A stretch of 64,000 bases of DNA from JAGOUB01 sp964640945 (GCA_964640945.1 CAZXIV010000001.1:62001-126000), one strand, 5' to 3'; positions 23,698 through 32,134 are shown, counted from the stretch's first letter. The notes: a model not told the origin generated them from the letters alone. Numbers and translations are program-made.

Positions 23698-26025
23698 ATG
23701 GCCACTCCTTCTCGCCTCGCCCAGTTTGTCTCTTCCACCGATCCGTCTGTTCCCCATTCCCTGCGGCGCGTGGCCGCCGCGACCAGTACGGTGGCGCCGG
23801 TATGGATCGGCCCCGCTGAGGCGACCGGTTTAGGAAAGGGCGCCCTCGAAGGCTACGAGCTGGCCCACAAGATTCTCTGCCACCTGGCCATCCAGGCGCC
23901 GACGAAGCACTCCTCCGGCCACCCGGGCGGTCCACTCTCGGCCTTCACGTTCGCCTACCAATTGGCCATGCGCCGTGATCCGGCCGTGGATCAGCCGCTT
24001 CGGATGAGCGCCGGTCATCTTTCGCTGCTTGCCTACGGTCTGCAATGGCTTTTCGGGCGCAGCGGCAACGATGAGCGTCTCCAGAGTCCGCAAGCCATCA
24101 TTGAGAGCTTCCGCACGCCGGCGGGACTCCCGGGCCATATCGAGGCTGGCATTGGCGATATTCCCTTTGGTACGGGTCCGCTCGGCAAGGGGCTCTCGCA
24201 CGGCGTCGGCGCGGCTTTCGGTCTTAAGCTTCAGAAGCGGCCCGGCATCGTCGATGTCCTCATTGCCGACGGCGACGCCCAGGAGGGCCAAGTCATGGAA
24301 GCAATCCGCCTGGCTGCTCATCTCGGGCTCGATAATCTTGTGGCCCACATCGACCTCAACGACGTCCAACTCTCGGGCTTGCCGTCCAAGACCGTCGCTT
24401 GCGACTTGGCCGGCATCGCCGCCGCCGCCGGCTGGCAGGTGATCGAAGTGCAAAACGGCAACGACCCCGCTCAGGTGGATACTGCTCTCGACCGCGCCGA
24501 CCCCGCGCACAATCCCGGCCGCCCGGTATTCATTGTCTATTACACGACCATGGGCCACGGCGTGCCGCTGATGGAAGATGGTAGCAACACGGGTAAGGAG
24601 AATTACCACGGTTCGCCGCTTAAAAAGGAGGTGGCCGAGAAGCTCCTGGCCGATCTGCCGTTGCTGGAGCAGCTGGTGAAAGAGTACGAGCCGTTTCGCA
24701 AGCTCCAGGAGAAGCGTTACCTCGCCGCACCGCGCGTACAGACCGATATCCTCCTCGACTGGAAGCCGGCCCTGCTGGCCAAGGCGGGTTACAAGCGCAC
24801 GATCACGGCCGAGAAGGGTGCCGCTCGCAAAGATTTTGGGGAGACGCACCTGAAGGCCCTCATGAAGGCCGATTCGCGCATCGTCGTGTTGCACGCCGAT
24901 CTCGCCGCTTCCGGCGGCTTCGACAAGGTGGCCAAGGAGTTCCCCGAGCGTGTCTGGAATGTCGGTGTGGCTGAAGCAAACATGTACATGATGGCCGCCG
25001 GTATGCGCCAGGTCGGCATGCTGCCCGTGACCTACACTTTTGCCGCCTTCGGTACCAACGAGGCTCGCGCCTCGGCTCGGCTGATCGACGTCAACTGCGG
25101 CCACACCCGTTCGGGCGTGCTGCACGATTGCACGCACGCGGGCCTGAGTGTGGGCGAGGACGGTGAGACGCACCAGGAGCGGCATTATCTCACTATCCCC
25201 TTTGATCACACACAAGTGTGGATGCCGGCCGACAGCAACCAGGCGGCGGCCATGGCCGAGAAGGCGCTGGAGCTCGTGGCCGAGGGTCACCAGAGTGTCT
25301 ACGTGTTCGCCGGTCGCGGCGGGCATCCGCAGCTGCTCAGCCCCGATGGCACGCCGATCTACGGTCGTGAGTACGTCTTCAACGGCACGGCCGATCTCAT
25401 CCGCGGCCAGGGCACGGTGAAAGACCTAGTGACGGTGATTGCGACCGGCGAGTGTATGCACACGGCCGTGGCGGCCGCCGACGCGCTCTCCACCCGCGAT
25501 GAGAATCCCCTTTCTATTCGTGTACTCAATGTTGGTTGCATTCGTCCGCTCGACGCCTCGGCCGTGGTGGCGGCGGCGCTCGAGACGCAGCACCTTATTG
25601 TCATCGAGGATCACAGCAGCGAAGGCGGCCTGGCCACGCAGGTGGCCGACCTCATCGCCGATCTGCAACTGCCGTGCACGCTCCGCCGGCTCGGCGTGAA
25701 CCGCTACTATCCTTCGGGTCCCGCCGAGGACCTGAAGTTTCTGGCCGGACTCGACCAAGACAGCTTGGAGAACGCCATCGAGGACGAGATCCGCGCTGAG
25801 GCTTGGGGAGGTGAAGATGCGCTTATTGCTTGCCTGTACGCCTTCCCCGACCGCGCCCGCATCAGCCGCTTCCGGCCGACTCTCCTCGCCTTCCTCGAGC
25901 GCCTTCAAGAAGAGAAATGCTACCTTGATGGACTCCGGGCCGAGTCGTCCAAGCGCACCGTCGAAGCCGAAAAACTGCCCAAGAGTGAGTTGCTGCTGAA
26001 GCGCTTTCAGGAATTGACGCTCTGA
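23698..26025 (+). CDS. tkt: Transketolase
   Basis: 775 aa, somewhat longer than the usual ~660. A thiamine-diphosphate enzyme moving two-carbon units between sugar phosphates. N-terminal domain: HSSGHPGGPLSAF, the thiamine-binding GDAQEGQVMEA and the metal-ligand segment IDLNDVQLSG. Middle domain: WNVGVAEANMYMMAAGM with the catalytic Glu and TYTFAAFGTNEARA, then GLSVGEDGETHQ, the substrate-binding loop. A C-terminal domain follows, with about 60 extra charged residues at the end. With gnd it serves the pentose-phosphate pathway. The ATG at 23698 follows a pyrimidine-rich leader. Confidence 0.93.
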   Translation: MATPSRLAQFVSSTDPSVPHSLRRVAAATSTVAPVWIGPAEATGLGKGALEGYELAHKILCHLAIQAPTKHSSGHPGGPLSAFTFAYQLAMRRDPAVDQPLRMSAGHLSLLAYGLQWLFGRSGNDERLQSPQAIIESFRTPAGLPGHIEAGIGDIPFGTGPLGKGLSHGVGAAFGLKLQKRPGIVDVLIADGDAQEGQVMEAIRLAAHLGLDNLVAHIDLNDVQLSGLPSKTVACDLAGIAAAAGWQVIEVQNGNDPAQVDTALDRADPAHNPGRPVFIVYYTTMGHGVPLMEDGSNTGKENYHGSPLKKEVAEKLLADLPLLEQLVKEYEPFRKLQEKRYLAAPRVQTDILLDWKPALLAKAGYKRTITAEKGAARKDFGETHLKALMKADSRIVVLHADLAASGGFDKVAKEFPERVWNVGVAEANMYMMAAGMRQVGMLPVTYTFAAFGTNEARASARLIDVNCGHTRSGVLHDCTHAGLSVGEDGETHQERHYLTIPFDHTQVWMPADSNQAAAMAEKALELVAEGHQSVYVFAGRGGHPQLLSPDGTPIYGREYVFNGTADLIRGQGTVKDLVTVIATGECMHTAVAAADALSTRDENPLSIRVLNVGCIRPLDASAVVAAALETQHLIVIEDHSSEGGLATQVADLIADLQLPCTLRRLGVNRYYPSGPAEDLKFLAGLDQDSLENAIEDEIRAEAWGGEDALIACLYAFPDRARISRFRPTLLAFLERLQEEKCYLDGLRAESSKRTVEAEKLPKSELLLKRFQELTL

Positions 26026-26043
26026 TCCCCTCTCCTCTTTCGG

Positions 26044-26049
26044 TATACT
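26044..26049 (+). promoter_or_regulatory. -10 of tRNA-Ser(UGA)
   Basis: TATACT, 6 nt before the first base of the mature tRNA. Transcription should therefore begin at tRNA position 1, with no 5' leader to remove. Confidence 0.55.
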
Positions 26050-26055
26050 GGGAGC

Positions 26056-26143
26056 GGAGGGATGGCAGAGTGGTCGATCGCGCCTGACTTGAAATCAGGT
26101 GAGCCGCAAGGTTCCGTGGGTTCGAATCCCACTCCCTCCGCCA
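26056..26143 (+). tRNA. tRNA-Ser(UGA)
   Basis: An 88-nt class II tRNA: acceptor GGAGGGA/TCCCTCC, D-arm with GAGTGGTCGATCGC, anticodon loop CTTGAAA (UGA), long variable arm, T-arm GGGTTCGAATCCC, discriminator G and encoded CCA. Confidence 0.95.
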
Positions 26144-26171
26144 TTCGGTTTCATACTTCGGCACTTCGCCG
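26141..26171 (+). repeat. tRNA-Ser 3'-flank repeat, copy 2
   Basis: The 31 bases from the CCA of tRNA-Ser(UGA) outward match 17879-17909 at tRNA-Ser(GCU) in 27 positions, including the core CTTCGGCACTTCGCCG. Confidence 0.8.
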
Positions 26172-26218
26172 CCCTATTATTCACTCAGCCGCAATCAAGC
26201 CGGTCCACCCCCTTCACC

Positions 26219-26485
26219 ATGGCGATGACGTCCGATCTCGAGCAACGATTACAGGCTATCGAGCAACGGAACCTCCGCGTCGACATGGAAAAAGCCTGGG
26301 AAGTCAGCGTCGTTCGTCGGACGTGGATTATGGGGATGACCTACCTGACAGCCACGGTATTTCTGTGGATCACGGGCAATCCGTACCCACTCCTTAATGC
26401 CCTGGTGCCGACCGGCGGCTACCTGCTCTCTACGTTGTCGCTGCCGTGGATCAAGGCGCGGTGGGCGGCCCGTCGGCGATCGTAA
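26219..26485 (+). CDS. Small two-helix membrane protein
   Basis: 88 aa, function unknown. A charged N-terminal helix (residues 5-35, heptad-like, probably coiled coil) is followed by two membrane helices (about 37-55 and 58-76) and a basic tail. The pattern VRRTWIMGMTY and LNALVPTGGYLLSTLSLPW is reminiscent of short conserved Patescibacteria proteins, which I cannot verify here. Its last 67 bases overlap the end of dedA on the other strand. Confidence 0.6.
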   Translation: MAMTSDLEQRLQAIEQRNLRVDMEKAWEVSVVRRTWIMGMTYLTATVFLWITGNPYPLLNALVPTGGYLLSTLSLPWIKARWAARRRS

Positions 26486-27111
26486 AAGCGATGCTTCAGC
26501 CAGCCGCCGACCACTGGTAGTACCGACACGCCGATGACGGCGAGGATAGCGAGTGAAAAATTGCGCTGCACGGCCTCGATTTGGCCGAAAAAGTACCCGG
26601 CCAAGACGAAGGCGAACACCCAGATGGCCCCGCCGACGATATTGTAGAAGAGGAAGGTGGGGTAATGCATTCGGCTGGCACCAGCGATGAATGGTGCACA
26701 GGTCCGCACAAACGGCAAGAAGCGCGCCAGGATGATCGATGGGCCGCCGTGCTTGCGGAAAAATGCTTGGCTCCGCTCGAGGTGTTCCAGGTTAAGAAAG
26801 CGCGAATCCTTGCGGAAGGCTTTAAAGCCGAGCATTTGACCAAAAGCGTAATTGAGCGAATCACCCAAAATAGCGGCCAGCCACAGGAGGGGGAGGAGCA
26901 CCCCGATATGCAGCAGGTCCTTGGCCGCCAGGGCGCCGCTGGCAAAGAGGAGTGATTCGCCCGGCAAGACCGGGGCGAGTACCAAGCCCGTCTCGCCGAC
27001 GATGATAAAAAAGATGATGACGTAGGTCCAGAGCCCCACGCTCGCGCTGACGGATGCCAGGTGGACGTCGATGTGCCGGACAAAATCGACGATCGAAAGA
27101 ATGATCTCCAT
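26419..27111 (-). CDS. DedA/VTT-family membrane protein
   Basis: 230 aa with about five hydrophobic segments. The family signature is clear: ETGLVLAPVLPGESLLFASGALA near residues 40-62, LGDSLNYAFGQMLG, and the conserved re-entrant loop FLPFVRTCAPFIAGASRM (about 129-146). DedA proteins are thought to act as lipid scramblases or flippases, for example for undecaprenyl phosphate. The start at 27111 is predicted to be leaderless. The C-terminal 22 residues lie antisense to the end of the neighbouring gene. Confidence 0.9.
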   Translation of the reverse strand: MEIILSIVDFVRHIDVHLASVSASVGLWTYVIIFFIIVGETGLVLAPVLPGESLLFASGALAAKDLLHIGVLLPLLWLAAILGDSLNYAFGQMLGFKAFRKDSRFLNLEHLERSQAFFRKHGGPSIILARFLPFVRTCAPFIAGASRMHYPTFLFYNIVGGAIWVFAFVLAGYFFGQIEAVQRNFSLAILAVIGVSVLPVVGGWLKHRFYDRRRAAHRALIHGSDNVESR

Positions 27112-27117
27112 AGTGTC

Positions 27118-27123
27118 ATTTTA
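27118..27123 (-). promoter_or_regulatory. -10 of the dedA-like gene, predicted leaderless
   Basis: TAAAAT on the minus strand with exactly 6 nt to the ATG at 27111. Confidence 0.55.
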
Positions 27124-27177
27124 GGGACGGCCGCGTGATTTTGCGAATCACGTGTTTGACTCCTTTTCGGCTAGCGG

Positions 27178-27183
27178 TAGCAT
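27178..27183 (+). promoter_or_regulatory. -10 of the poly-Ser lipoprotein gene
   Basis: TAGCAT, 6 nt and then a 22-nt leader before the ATG at 27212. The leader begins ATTCTT like that of the lipoprotein gene at 53485, and has the same length. Confidence 0.45.
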
Positions 27184-27211
27184 AGGATCATTCTTTTCCG
27201 ACACCTCACAT

Positions 27212-28210
27212 ATGCGCCGCTCCCTCCTGCTTGCCCTGACGGTTGCTCTAGCTGCCTGTAGCCCTATCACTACATCTTTTCAGGGTGAATCCTCTTCTAG
27301 CCGCTCGCAGCCAACCGCGGTGGCTACCTTTACCGGCATCGTCCAGCCGGCCGGTATTAGCATCTACATGGAGGGTACGCACCGCCTCGAACTCGATGAC
27401 GGGCGCTTCGTCTTGCTTGAGAGCGAGACAGTCAACTTAAACCGCTACATCGGCCAACGCGTGGAGCTTACCGGTACCGCTCGCGAGACCGTCGAGGCGG
27501 GCGGCACGATCGTGACCGTGGCTCAACTCACACCCAGTTCGTCTTCCAAGAGCGCGATGACGTCGTCCTCGTCCGAGAGTTCGGCCGGTTCCGGCATCGT
27601 GGCGACCAGCTCCAGCACCTTATCCTCCTCCAGCTCGAGCAGCAGCGTGTCCTCGTCTTTGTCCTCTTCCTCCTCGTCGTCGTCGGTCGCAATCTCGAGT
27701 AGCTCGTCCAAGAGTTCATCAGCGGTGAGCAGCAGCTCGTCGTCCGCGCCGGTGTCATCGTCGAGCAGCTCTTCCTCGAGCGTGCCGGCGAGCTCGTCGT
27801 CTTCGAGCCTTAGTGACCAGGCTGCCCTTATGCAGGACCGTACCGACCGTATGGCCAAGCAGGATATGGCGGCCGCTAAGTGGACGCAGGAGTACTGCTC
27901 GCAGGGTTTTGGCTTCTGCATCCCCGTGCACAAGAACTGGTGGTTTACGTCCTTCCTTGGCAACGGCAAGATCGTCAGTGTGGAAGTTGGTCCCGATAAG
28001 ATTGAGACGGCCGGCAACGGCCCCTTGGTTGTTATGCTGCAGTCGGGTACGGCCGCGTCGCTGCAGGCGACCGACGGCGCGGTGCGCGTGCAGGGTGATA
28101 TGGTCTACGGCTACCGCAACTGGACTGATAACCGCGTCTTCGTGGTTTCGGCTCCGGCTTCGCTCGAAGCGGCCGTGCGCTATGTGACCGAGCACATCGC
28201 TGCCCGTTAA
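27212..28210 (+). CDS. Lipoprotein with long poly-Ser linker
   Basis: 332 aa. Signal peptide and lipobox LAAC (Cys16). Residues ~35-105 form a compact beta-rich domain (FTGIVQPAGISIYMEG and VELTGTARET, OB-like). Residues ~110-210 are almost pure Ser, broken by occasional Val, Ala and Pro. The C-terminal domain (~220-332) has two Cys (EYCSQGFGFC), likely a disulfide. Function is unknown. The linker would hold the C-terminal domain away from the membrane. The next gene follows after 7 bases and is probably co-transcribed. Confidence 0.75.
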   Translation: MRRSLLLALTVALAACSPITTSFQGESSSSRSQPTAVATFTGIVQPAGISIYMEGTHRLELDDGRFVLLESETVNLNRYIGQRVELTGTARETVEAGGTIVTVAQLTPSSSSKSAMTSSSSESSAGSGIVATSSSTLSSSSSSSSVSSSLSSSSSSSSVAISSSSSKSSSAVSSSSSSAPVSSSSSSSSSVPASSSSSSLSDQAALMQDRTDRMAKQDMAAAKWTQEYCSQGFGFCIPVHKNWWFTSFLGNGKIVSVEVGPDKIETAGNGPLVVMLQSGTAASLQATDGAVRVQGDMVYGYRNWTDNRVFVVSAPASLEAAVRYVTEHIAAR

Positions 28211-28217
28211 GCGCCGC

Positions 28218-28598
28218 ATGGACATCATCCCGCCCACGCCGGCCAAGGTCGCCATTGTCCCCGCTCTCAAGGCGGATCCTGCCGACCCGGCGGCATCGGC
28301 TGCGGTCTATCATCCGCTCTCATCCACGATTGCGATTTACCTGGGTTGGCTGCTTTTTTGGTGCGGCGCGCTCTATGTGCTGGGCGGCTACCAAGCCCTG
28401 AAGGTTCTGCCATTTGAGGTGCCGATGCTGACGGCACTCATTACCTCCCCGTTCATTCTGATCGTCTCATTGGGGTCGTTTCTGTACCTGTTACTTGGCA
28501 GCCTGCACCGTGTGCTTAAGGGCGGCGTACTGCTGGGGGTCGCTTTCGCCGTCATTGGTGCCGGCCTTACCTGGCTGTACACCGTCAACGTCTCCTAA
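28218..28598 (+). CDS. Three-helix membrane protein, unknown function
   Basis: 126 aa, not recognised. A 38-residue polar N-terminus is followed by membrane helices at about 40-58, 75-95 and 100-122. It starts 7 bases after the poly-Ser lipoprotein gene, suggesting a lipoprotein/membrane-protein pair. Its stop codon runs into the A-rich arm of the terminator that serves the opposing gene. Confidence 0.65.
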   Translation: MDIIPPTPAKVAIVPALKADPADPAASAAVYHPLSSTIAIYLGWLLFWCGALYVLGGYQALKVLPFEVPMLTALITSPFILIVSLGSFLYLLLGSLHRVLKGGVLLGVAFAVIGAGLTWLYTVNVS

Positions 28599-28625
28599 AA
28601 AAGAACCCCGGCGTTGGCCGGGGTT
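28598..28625 (-). terminator. Rho-independent terminator
   Basis: A 9-bp GC-rich stem (28604-28612 with 28617-28625, loop GTTG) followed on the minus strand by a T-run. It terminates the minus-strand gene at 28670. Confidence 0.75.
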
Positions 28626-28669
28626 CGGGTTGCTTCCGCGCGAAGCGGAAGCGGGTTCATCAGTGGCGG

Positions 28670-29113
28670 TCAGCCTACGATTCGCCCGATCGCGTTCGTT
28701 ATTTCCTGGGTGACGACAATGGAGACGTTGGGGTCGCCATCGTGGCCCGTCCCGGGACAGGGTAGGTTCAGGAAACGGCTTCGTCTTATAAAGTAGCCGA
28801 CGGCGCCGGCATCCACTTCGAAGCGCTTCAGGTAGCTGGCCTGGCTCTCTTCGGGAGGAAGATTGGGTAGGACAAGGAAGGCCGTTAGTAGGCGCGGGCG
28901 CTGGAGGAGGACGGTGCCAGTCACCATCTCCGCCGGGGAGTGGTCGATGGTCCAGGCGACCTTGAACTTTTGGTCCTTCTCTGGGCTAATCACAACCGTG
29001 ACGGCGCTCGACCGCAGGACGACCGTACGGTGTTCGCGATCAACTCCGACGAGACCGATTCTGTGCCCATGGGGGTGAAACCAACTAGGCTTGTCATCAA
29101 TGATGTCCAACAT
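28670..29113 (-). CDS. Orphan soluble protein of 147 aa
   Basis: Not recognised, no signal peptide. The sequence alternates short beta-strand-like stretches (HRIGLVGVDREHRTVVLRSS, TVVISPEKDQ) and ends in a helical stretch VVTQEITNAIGRIV. The ATG at 29113 is preceded by purine-rich AAAGGCAGAG, a weak ribosome-binding site. TATACT at 29166-29171 could be its -10, giving a leader of about 46 nt. Upstream lies a repeat-rich non-coding stretch. Confidence 0.55.
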   Translation of the reverse strand: MLDIIDDKPSWFHPHGHRIGLVGVDREHRTVVLRSSAVTVVISPEKDQKFKVAWTIDHSPAEMVTGTVLLQRPRLLTAFLVLPNLPPEESQASYLKRFEVDAGAVGYFIRRSRFLNLPCPGTGHDGDPNVSIVVTQEITNAIGRIVG

Positions 29114-29244
29114 GGCTCTGCCTTTTGCTAGGGAATGGTGAAAAAGGGCGACGCGACTAGCGGGCAGTATAGTTCTATGACATTCTTCTTTCAAGAGGTC
29201 AATAATAGCCGTGTAGCCCTTATCCTGACCGACTAGTCCGCAAA

Positions 29245-29317
29245 GCGGTGTCACGCGGAGTGGGGTCGAAGGGCGGCACCGCGTGTCTCTGATTTGGCTC
29301 CGCTCACTATGACACGC
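29245..29317. repeat. Inverted repeat plus REP-like copy
   Basis: GCGGTG (29245-29250) and CACCGC (29277-29282) form an imperfect hairpin. Next to it 29296-29317 carries GGCTCCGCTCACTATGACAC, related to the elements at 48482-48511 and 48529-48559. Confidence 0.6.
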
Positions 29318-29349
29318 TTTCCTGCTTCTAAAGAGCGAGCCACCGCCGT

Positions 29350-30003
29350 TTAGAGGCCTAATTGCTTGCGGATAGCGTCGGCCTCAGACTGGTCCTGCTG
29401 CTGAACGGCTTGTTGCTGCGACACTCCCTGCAAATCGCGCCAGTCCTCGACATGGCGTTGCTCGAGCTTTTGGAGTTGGAGGAGGTGCTTGGGTGAGAGT
29501 TCACCGAACTTCAGACGCTCCTCGTCGAGGATCTTCTGCAGCTCGTCCACTTGGAACTGGCTGAGCTTGGGAATGGCTTGGACAATGCGCCACTTCTCAT
29601 CGCGCGTGAGGGAGATACTGCCGCGCAGGAGCAGTAAGAAGCGCTGCGCGTCGAAAGTTGTCTGCGGGTGCTCCGGGATAGCAATGTTCTCGTTGGTGAG
29701 AGCCGCGGCGTAGGTGCCGAAGCGGTAGTCGCCCACCAGGCCGAGCACGCGAATATCCTCGTCGTCGTACCCCATCTCCTTGGTGGCGATGGTGCCGGGG
29801 GGCGGGGGCGGAGGGCCCGAGTCGGCCGGGATACCGTCGTCGCCGATGCCGTCATCACCCTGGCCGCCACGCGGGGTGGGGGGCGGAGGCGGCGACGCAA
29901 ACACCAGCGACGGATCAAGACCGCCGGCAGGCAGCGGGTCGCCGGGGCGCGGCGGGGGGGTGGTCGGGGCGGCGGCGTCTCCGGTCTGGGTGGGATCGGT
30001 CAT
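29350..30003 (-). CDS. Pro-rich orphan protein of 217 aa
   Basis: Not recognised. Residues ~1-70 are disordered and rich in Pro, Gly and Asp (runs of Pro). Residues ~80-217 are helical and charged, with a Gln-rich end (VSQQQAVQQQDQSEAD) likely to be coiled coil. There is no signal peptide. TAGAAT at 30025-30030 gives a -10 with a 15-nt pyrimidine-rich leader. It lies downstream of recG in the same direction. Confidence 0.6.
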   Translation of the reverse strand: MTDPTQTGDAAAPTTPPPRPGDPLPAGGLDPSLVFASPPPPPTPRGGQGDDGIGDDGIPADSGPPPPPPGTIATKEMGYDDEDIRVLGLVGDYRFGTYAAALTNENIAIPEHPQTTFDAQRFLLLLRGSISLTRDEKWRIVQAIPKLSQFQVDELQKILDEERLKFGELSPKHLLQLQKLEQRHVEDWRDLQGVSQQQAVQQQDQSEADAIRKQLGL

Positions 30004-30044
30004 CGAAAAGGGGGAAACGCAGGCATTCTACCTGGAAACGTTCC

Positions 30045-32090
30045 TCAAGGTAAGACAACCTCTACCTCTTTCTGATGCACACCCAAGAAGCGTTCGGCCG
30101 CCCGCCGGGCCTTCATAATGAGGGCCGGATTCAGAAGTGTCTTCACTTGCATGTCCGGCAGACCGCTTTGTCTCAGGCCAAAGAGTTCACCCGGGCCGCG
30201 TAGGCGCAGGTCCACCTCGGCCAACTGGAAGCCCGACTCATACTGCTCCATCGCTTTGAGCCGCTCGGAACGCGCGCCCTCGGGCGAGGTGGGACAGAGG
30301 AAGCAGTAGCTCTGGTGCTCGCCGCGCCCGACGCGCCCGCGGAACTGGTGCAGCTGCGAGAGGCCGAAGCGTTCGGCGCCTTCGATGACCATGATGGAGG
30401 CGTTGGGGACATCCACCCCCACTTCGATCACCGAGGTGGAGACGAGGATGTCGGCTTCCTTTTGTCGAAAGGACTGCATGGTCGATTCCTTGTCTTTGGC
30501 CGAGAGCTTGCCGTGGAGCATGGCGATGCGGCGGTGTGGGAACTCGATTGTCAGGCGATCGAGCTCGGCCTGGACGCTCCGCATGTCTTGCATCTCCTCC
30601 GCTTGGGACTCGCCGATGAGGGGGCAGACGACAAATACCTGCCTACCTTCCCCGATCTGTCGGTCGATAAAACGCTCGAGAGTGTTTCGGTCGGAGGGGG
30701 AGATGACGCGCGTCTGGATGGGCTTGCGGTTGCTCGGCTTACTGAGGAGTACCGAGAGGTCGTGGTGGCCAAAAGCCGTCAGGGCCAGCGTGCGCGGGAT
30801 GGGTGTGGCGGTCATCGTCAGCACGTGGGGACTTCCCTTTTCGATCAGCTTCTGGCGCTGGGCGACGCCGAAGCGGTGCTGCTCGTCCACCACGACCAAG
30901 AGCAGATTCTTAAAGCCGACCTTATCCTCGATGAGCGCGTGTGTGCCGATGACGAGGTCCACCGTGCCTGAGGCGATTTGGCGTCGGATGGCGTCGGCGT
31001 CGCTTTGGGGGAGTGAGCCGGTGAGGAAGGCGACCGCTGGCAGACGGAACGGCGGCGCGTCGGGTTGCTCTTGGAGGAAGCGGTGGAAATTGAGGAGTAG
31101 GCGCCCCATACTTTCGGCGTGCTGCCGGGCGAGCACCTCGGTCGGGACCATCAGCGCGCACTGTCCGCCGCCGCGGAGCACGTTGGCGATGACGGCTACC
31201 GCGACGAGTGTTTTGCCCGAGCCGACGTCGCCTTCGAGCAGGCGGCTCATGGGCACATCGCTTTCCATGTCGCGCAAAATTTCGTAGATGGCTTTGCGTT
31301 GGTCGTCGGTGGGCGTGAATTTGAGCGACTTGAAGAAAAGGCGGATGAGCTCGACGTCCATCGGCAGCCGGAGCCGCTCCTGGCGCGCGCCTTGCCATTC
31401 CTGGCGGATGGTGACGGCTTCCTTTTGCAGAGCGAACGCCTCCTCGAACATGCGCCGCTCCTCGGCGCGGGCGACGTCCTCCGGAGTCTTGGGAAAATGA
31501 AGGCCCTCCACCATCTCGGCCATCGTGGGCAGGTTCTCGCTAGCCACGATGTCGGTGGGCAGTGTCTCCTTGAGGTGTGGGATGGCGTCTCGCACGAGCG
31601 TTATTTTTTCGCGCAGCCACTTGGTGTTGATGATGTCGTGCTGGGGATAGACCGGCACCAGGCGCCCGGCGTGCACCAGCTCGCCGCCGCTCCGATCCAC
31701 CGTCGGATTTTGCATCTTCAGACTGGCACCGGCCTCGGCCAATTTACCGGTGATAAAGAGTTCCTCGCCCGGCTTGAGCGTGCGCTGGAGGTGGTGCTGG
31801 TTGAACCACTGCAGCTCGATGGTGGTGCCGTCGCTATCCGTGAAGGGTGCCTTCAAAATCGTCAGGCGCGAGCGCGTGCGGATCACCTGCGGCCGCCCGA
31901 TCGTGCCGCGAAGCACGATCTTCTCCCCAAGTGGTGCCCCGGCCGCCGTCTGCATCTGCGTTAGGTCCTCATGCGTCCGCGGGAAATAGAGCAGCAGGTC
32001 CCCGGCCGTCGCAATGCCCATGCCCTTGAGCGCGTCGAGGTGGGAGTGGGTGGTTTTGAGGACGGCCGAGAGCGGCGTCTGGGGCTGCAC
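30045..32090 (-). CDS. recG: ATP-dependent DNA helicase RecG
   Basis: 681 aa, full length. It remodels stalled forks and branched DNA. The N-terminal wedge/OB region (about 60-150) is followed by Walker A GDVGSGKTLVA, the DEQH-type Walker B VVVDEQHRFG, motif III TATPIPRTLALT and the C-terminal helicase half with STSVIEVGVDVPNAS and QFRGRVGRGEH. The start codon is GTG at 32090, exactly 6 nt after TATACT. It is divergent from the orphan gene at 32135, which also has a leaderless promoter. Confidence 0.96.
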   Translation of the reverse strand: MQPQTPLSAVLKTTHSHLDALKGMGIATAGDLLLYFPRTHEDLTQMQTAAGAPLGEKIVLRGTIGRPQVIRTRSRLTILKAPFTDSDGTTIELQWFNQHHLQRTLKPGEELFITGKLAEAGASLKMQNPTVDRSGGELVHAGRLVPVYPQHDIINTKWLREKITLVRDAIPHLKETLPTDIVASENLPTMAEMVEGLHFPKTPEDVARAEERRMFEEAFALQKEAVTIRQEWQGARQERLRLPMDVELIRLFFKSLKFTPTDDQRKAIYEILRDMESDVPMSRLLEGDVGSGKTLVAVAVIANVLRGGGQCALMVPTEVLARQHAESMGRLLLNFHRFLQEQPDAPPFRLPAVAFLTGSLPQSDADAIRRQIASGTVDLVIGTHALIEDKVGFKNLLLVVVDEQHRFGVAQRQKLIEKGSPHVLTMTATPIPRTLALTAFGHHDLSVLLSKPSNRKPIQTRVISPSDRNTLERFIDRQIGEGRQVFVVCPLIGESQAEEMQDMRSVQAELDRLTIEFPHRRIAMLHGKLSAKDKESTMQSFRQKEADILVSTSVIEVGVDVPNASIMVIEGAERFGLSQLHQFRGRVGRGEHQSYCFLCPTSPEGARSERLKAMEQYESGFQLAEVDLRLRGPGELFGLRQSGLPDMQVKTLLNPALIMKARRAAERFLGVHQKEVEVVLP

Positions 32091-32096
32091 GGGGCC

Positions 32097-32102
32097 AGTA
32101 TA
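32097..32102 (-). promoter_or_regulatory. -10 of recG, predicted leaderless GTG start
   Basis: TATACT on the minus strand with 6 nt to GTG. Confidence 0.6.
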
Positions 32103-32122
32103 CGCGGCTGGGCACAGGGGTG

Positions 32123-32128
32123 TAGAAT
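32123..32128 (+). promoter_or_regulatory. -10 of the 134-aa orphan gene, predicted leaderless
   Basis: TAGAAT with 6 nt to the ATG at 32135. Only 20 bp separate it from the divergent recG -10, so the two promoters must share or compete for space. Confidence 0.6.
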
Positions 32129-32134
32129 CCGGTT

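Noticed and set aside
23830..25326. 498-codon minus-strand frame opposite transketolase, and similar long frames at 10544-12106, 12683-13876 and 41055-41969
   Set aside because: High-GC DNA keeps antisense frames open. These have low-complexity translations and lie wholly opposite genes with clear family motifs.
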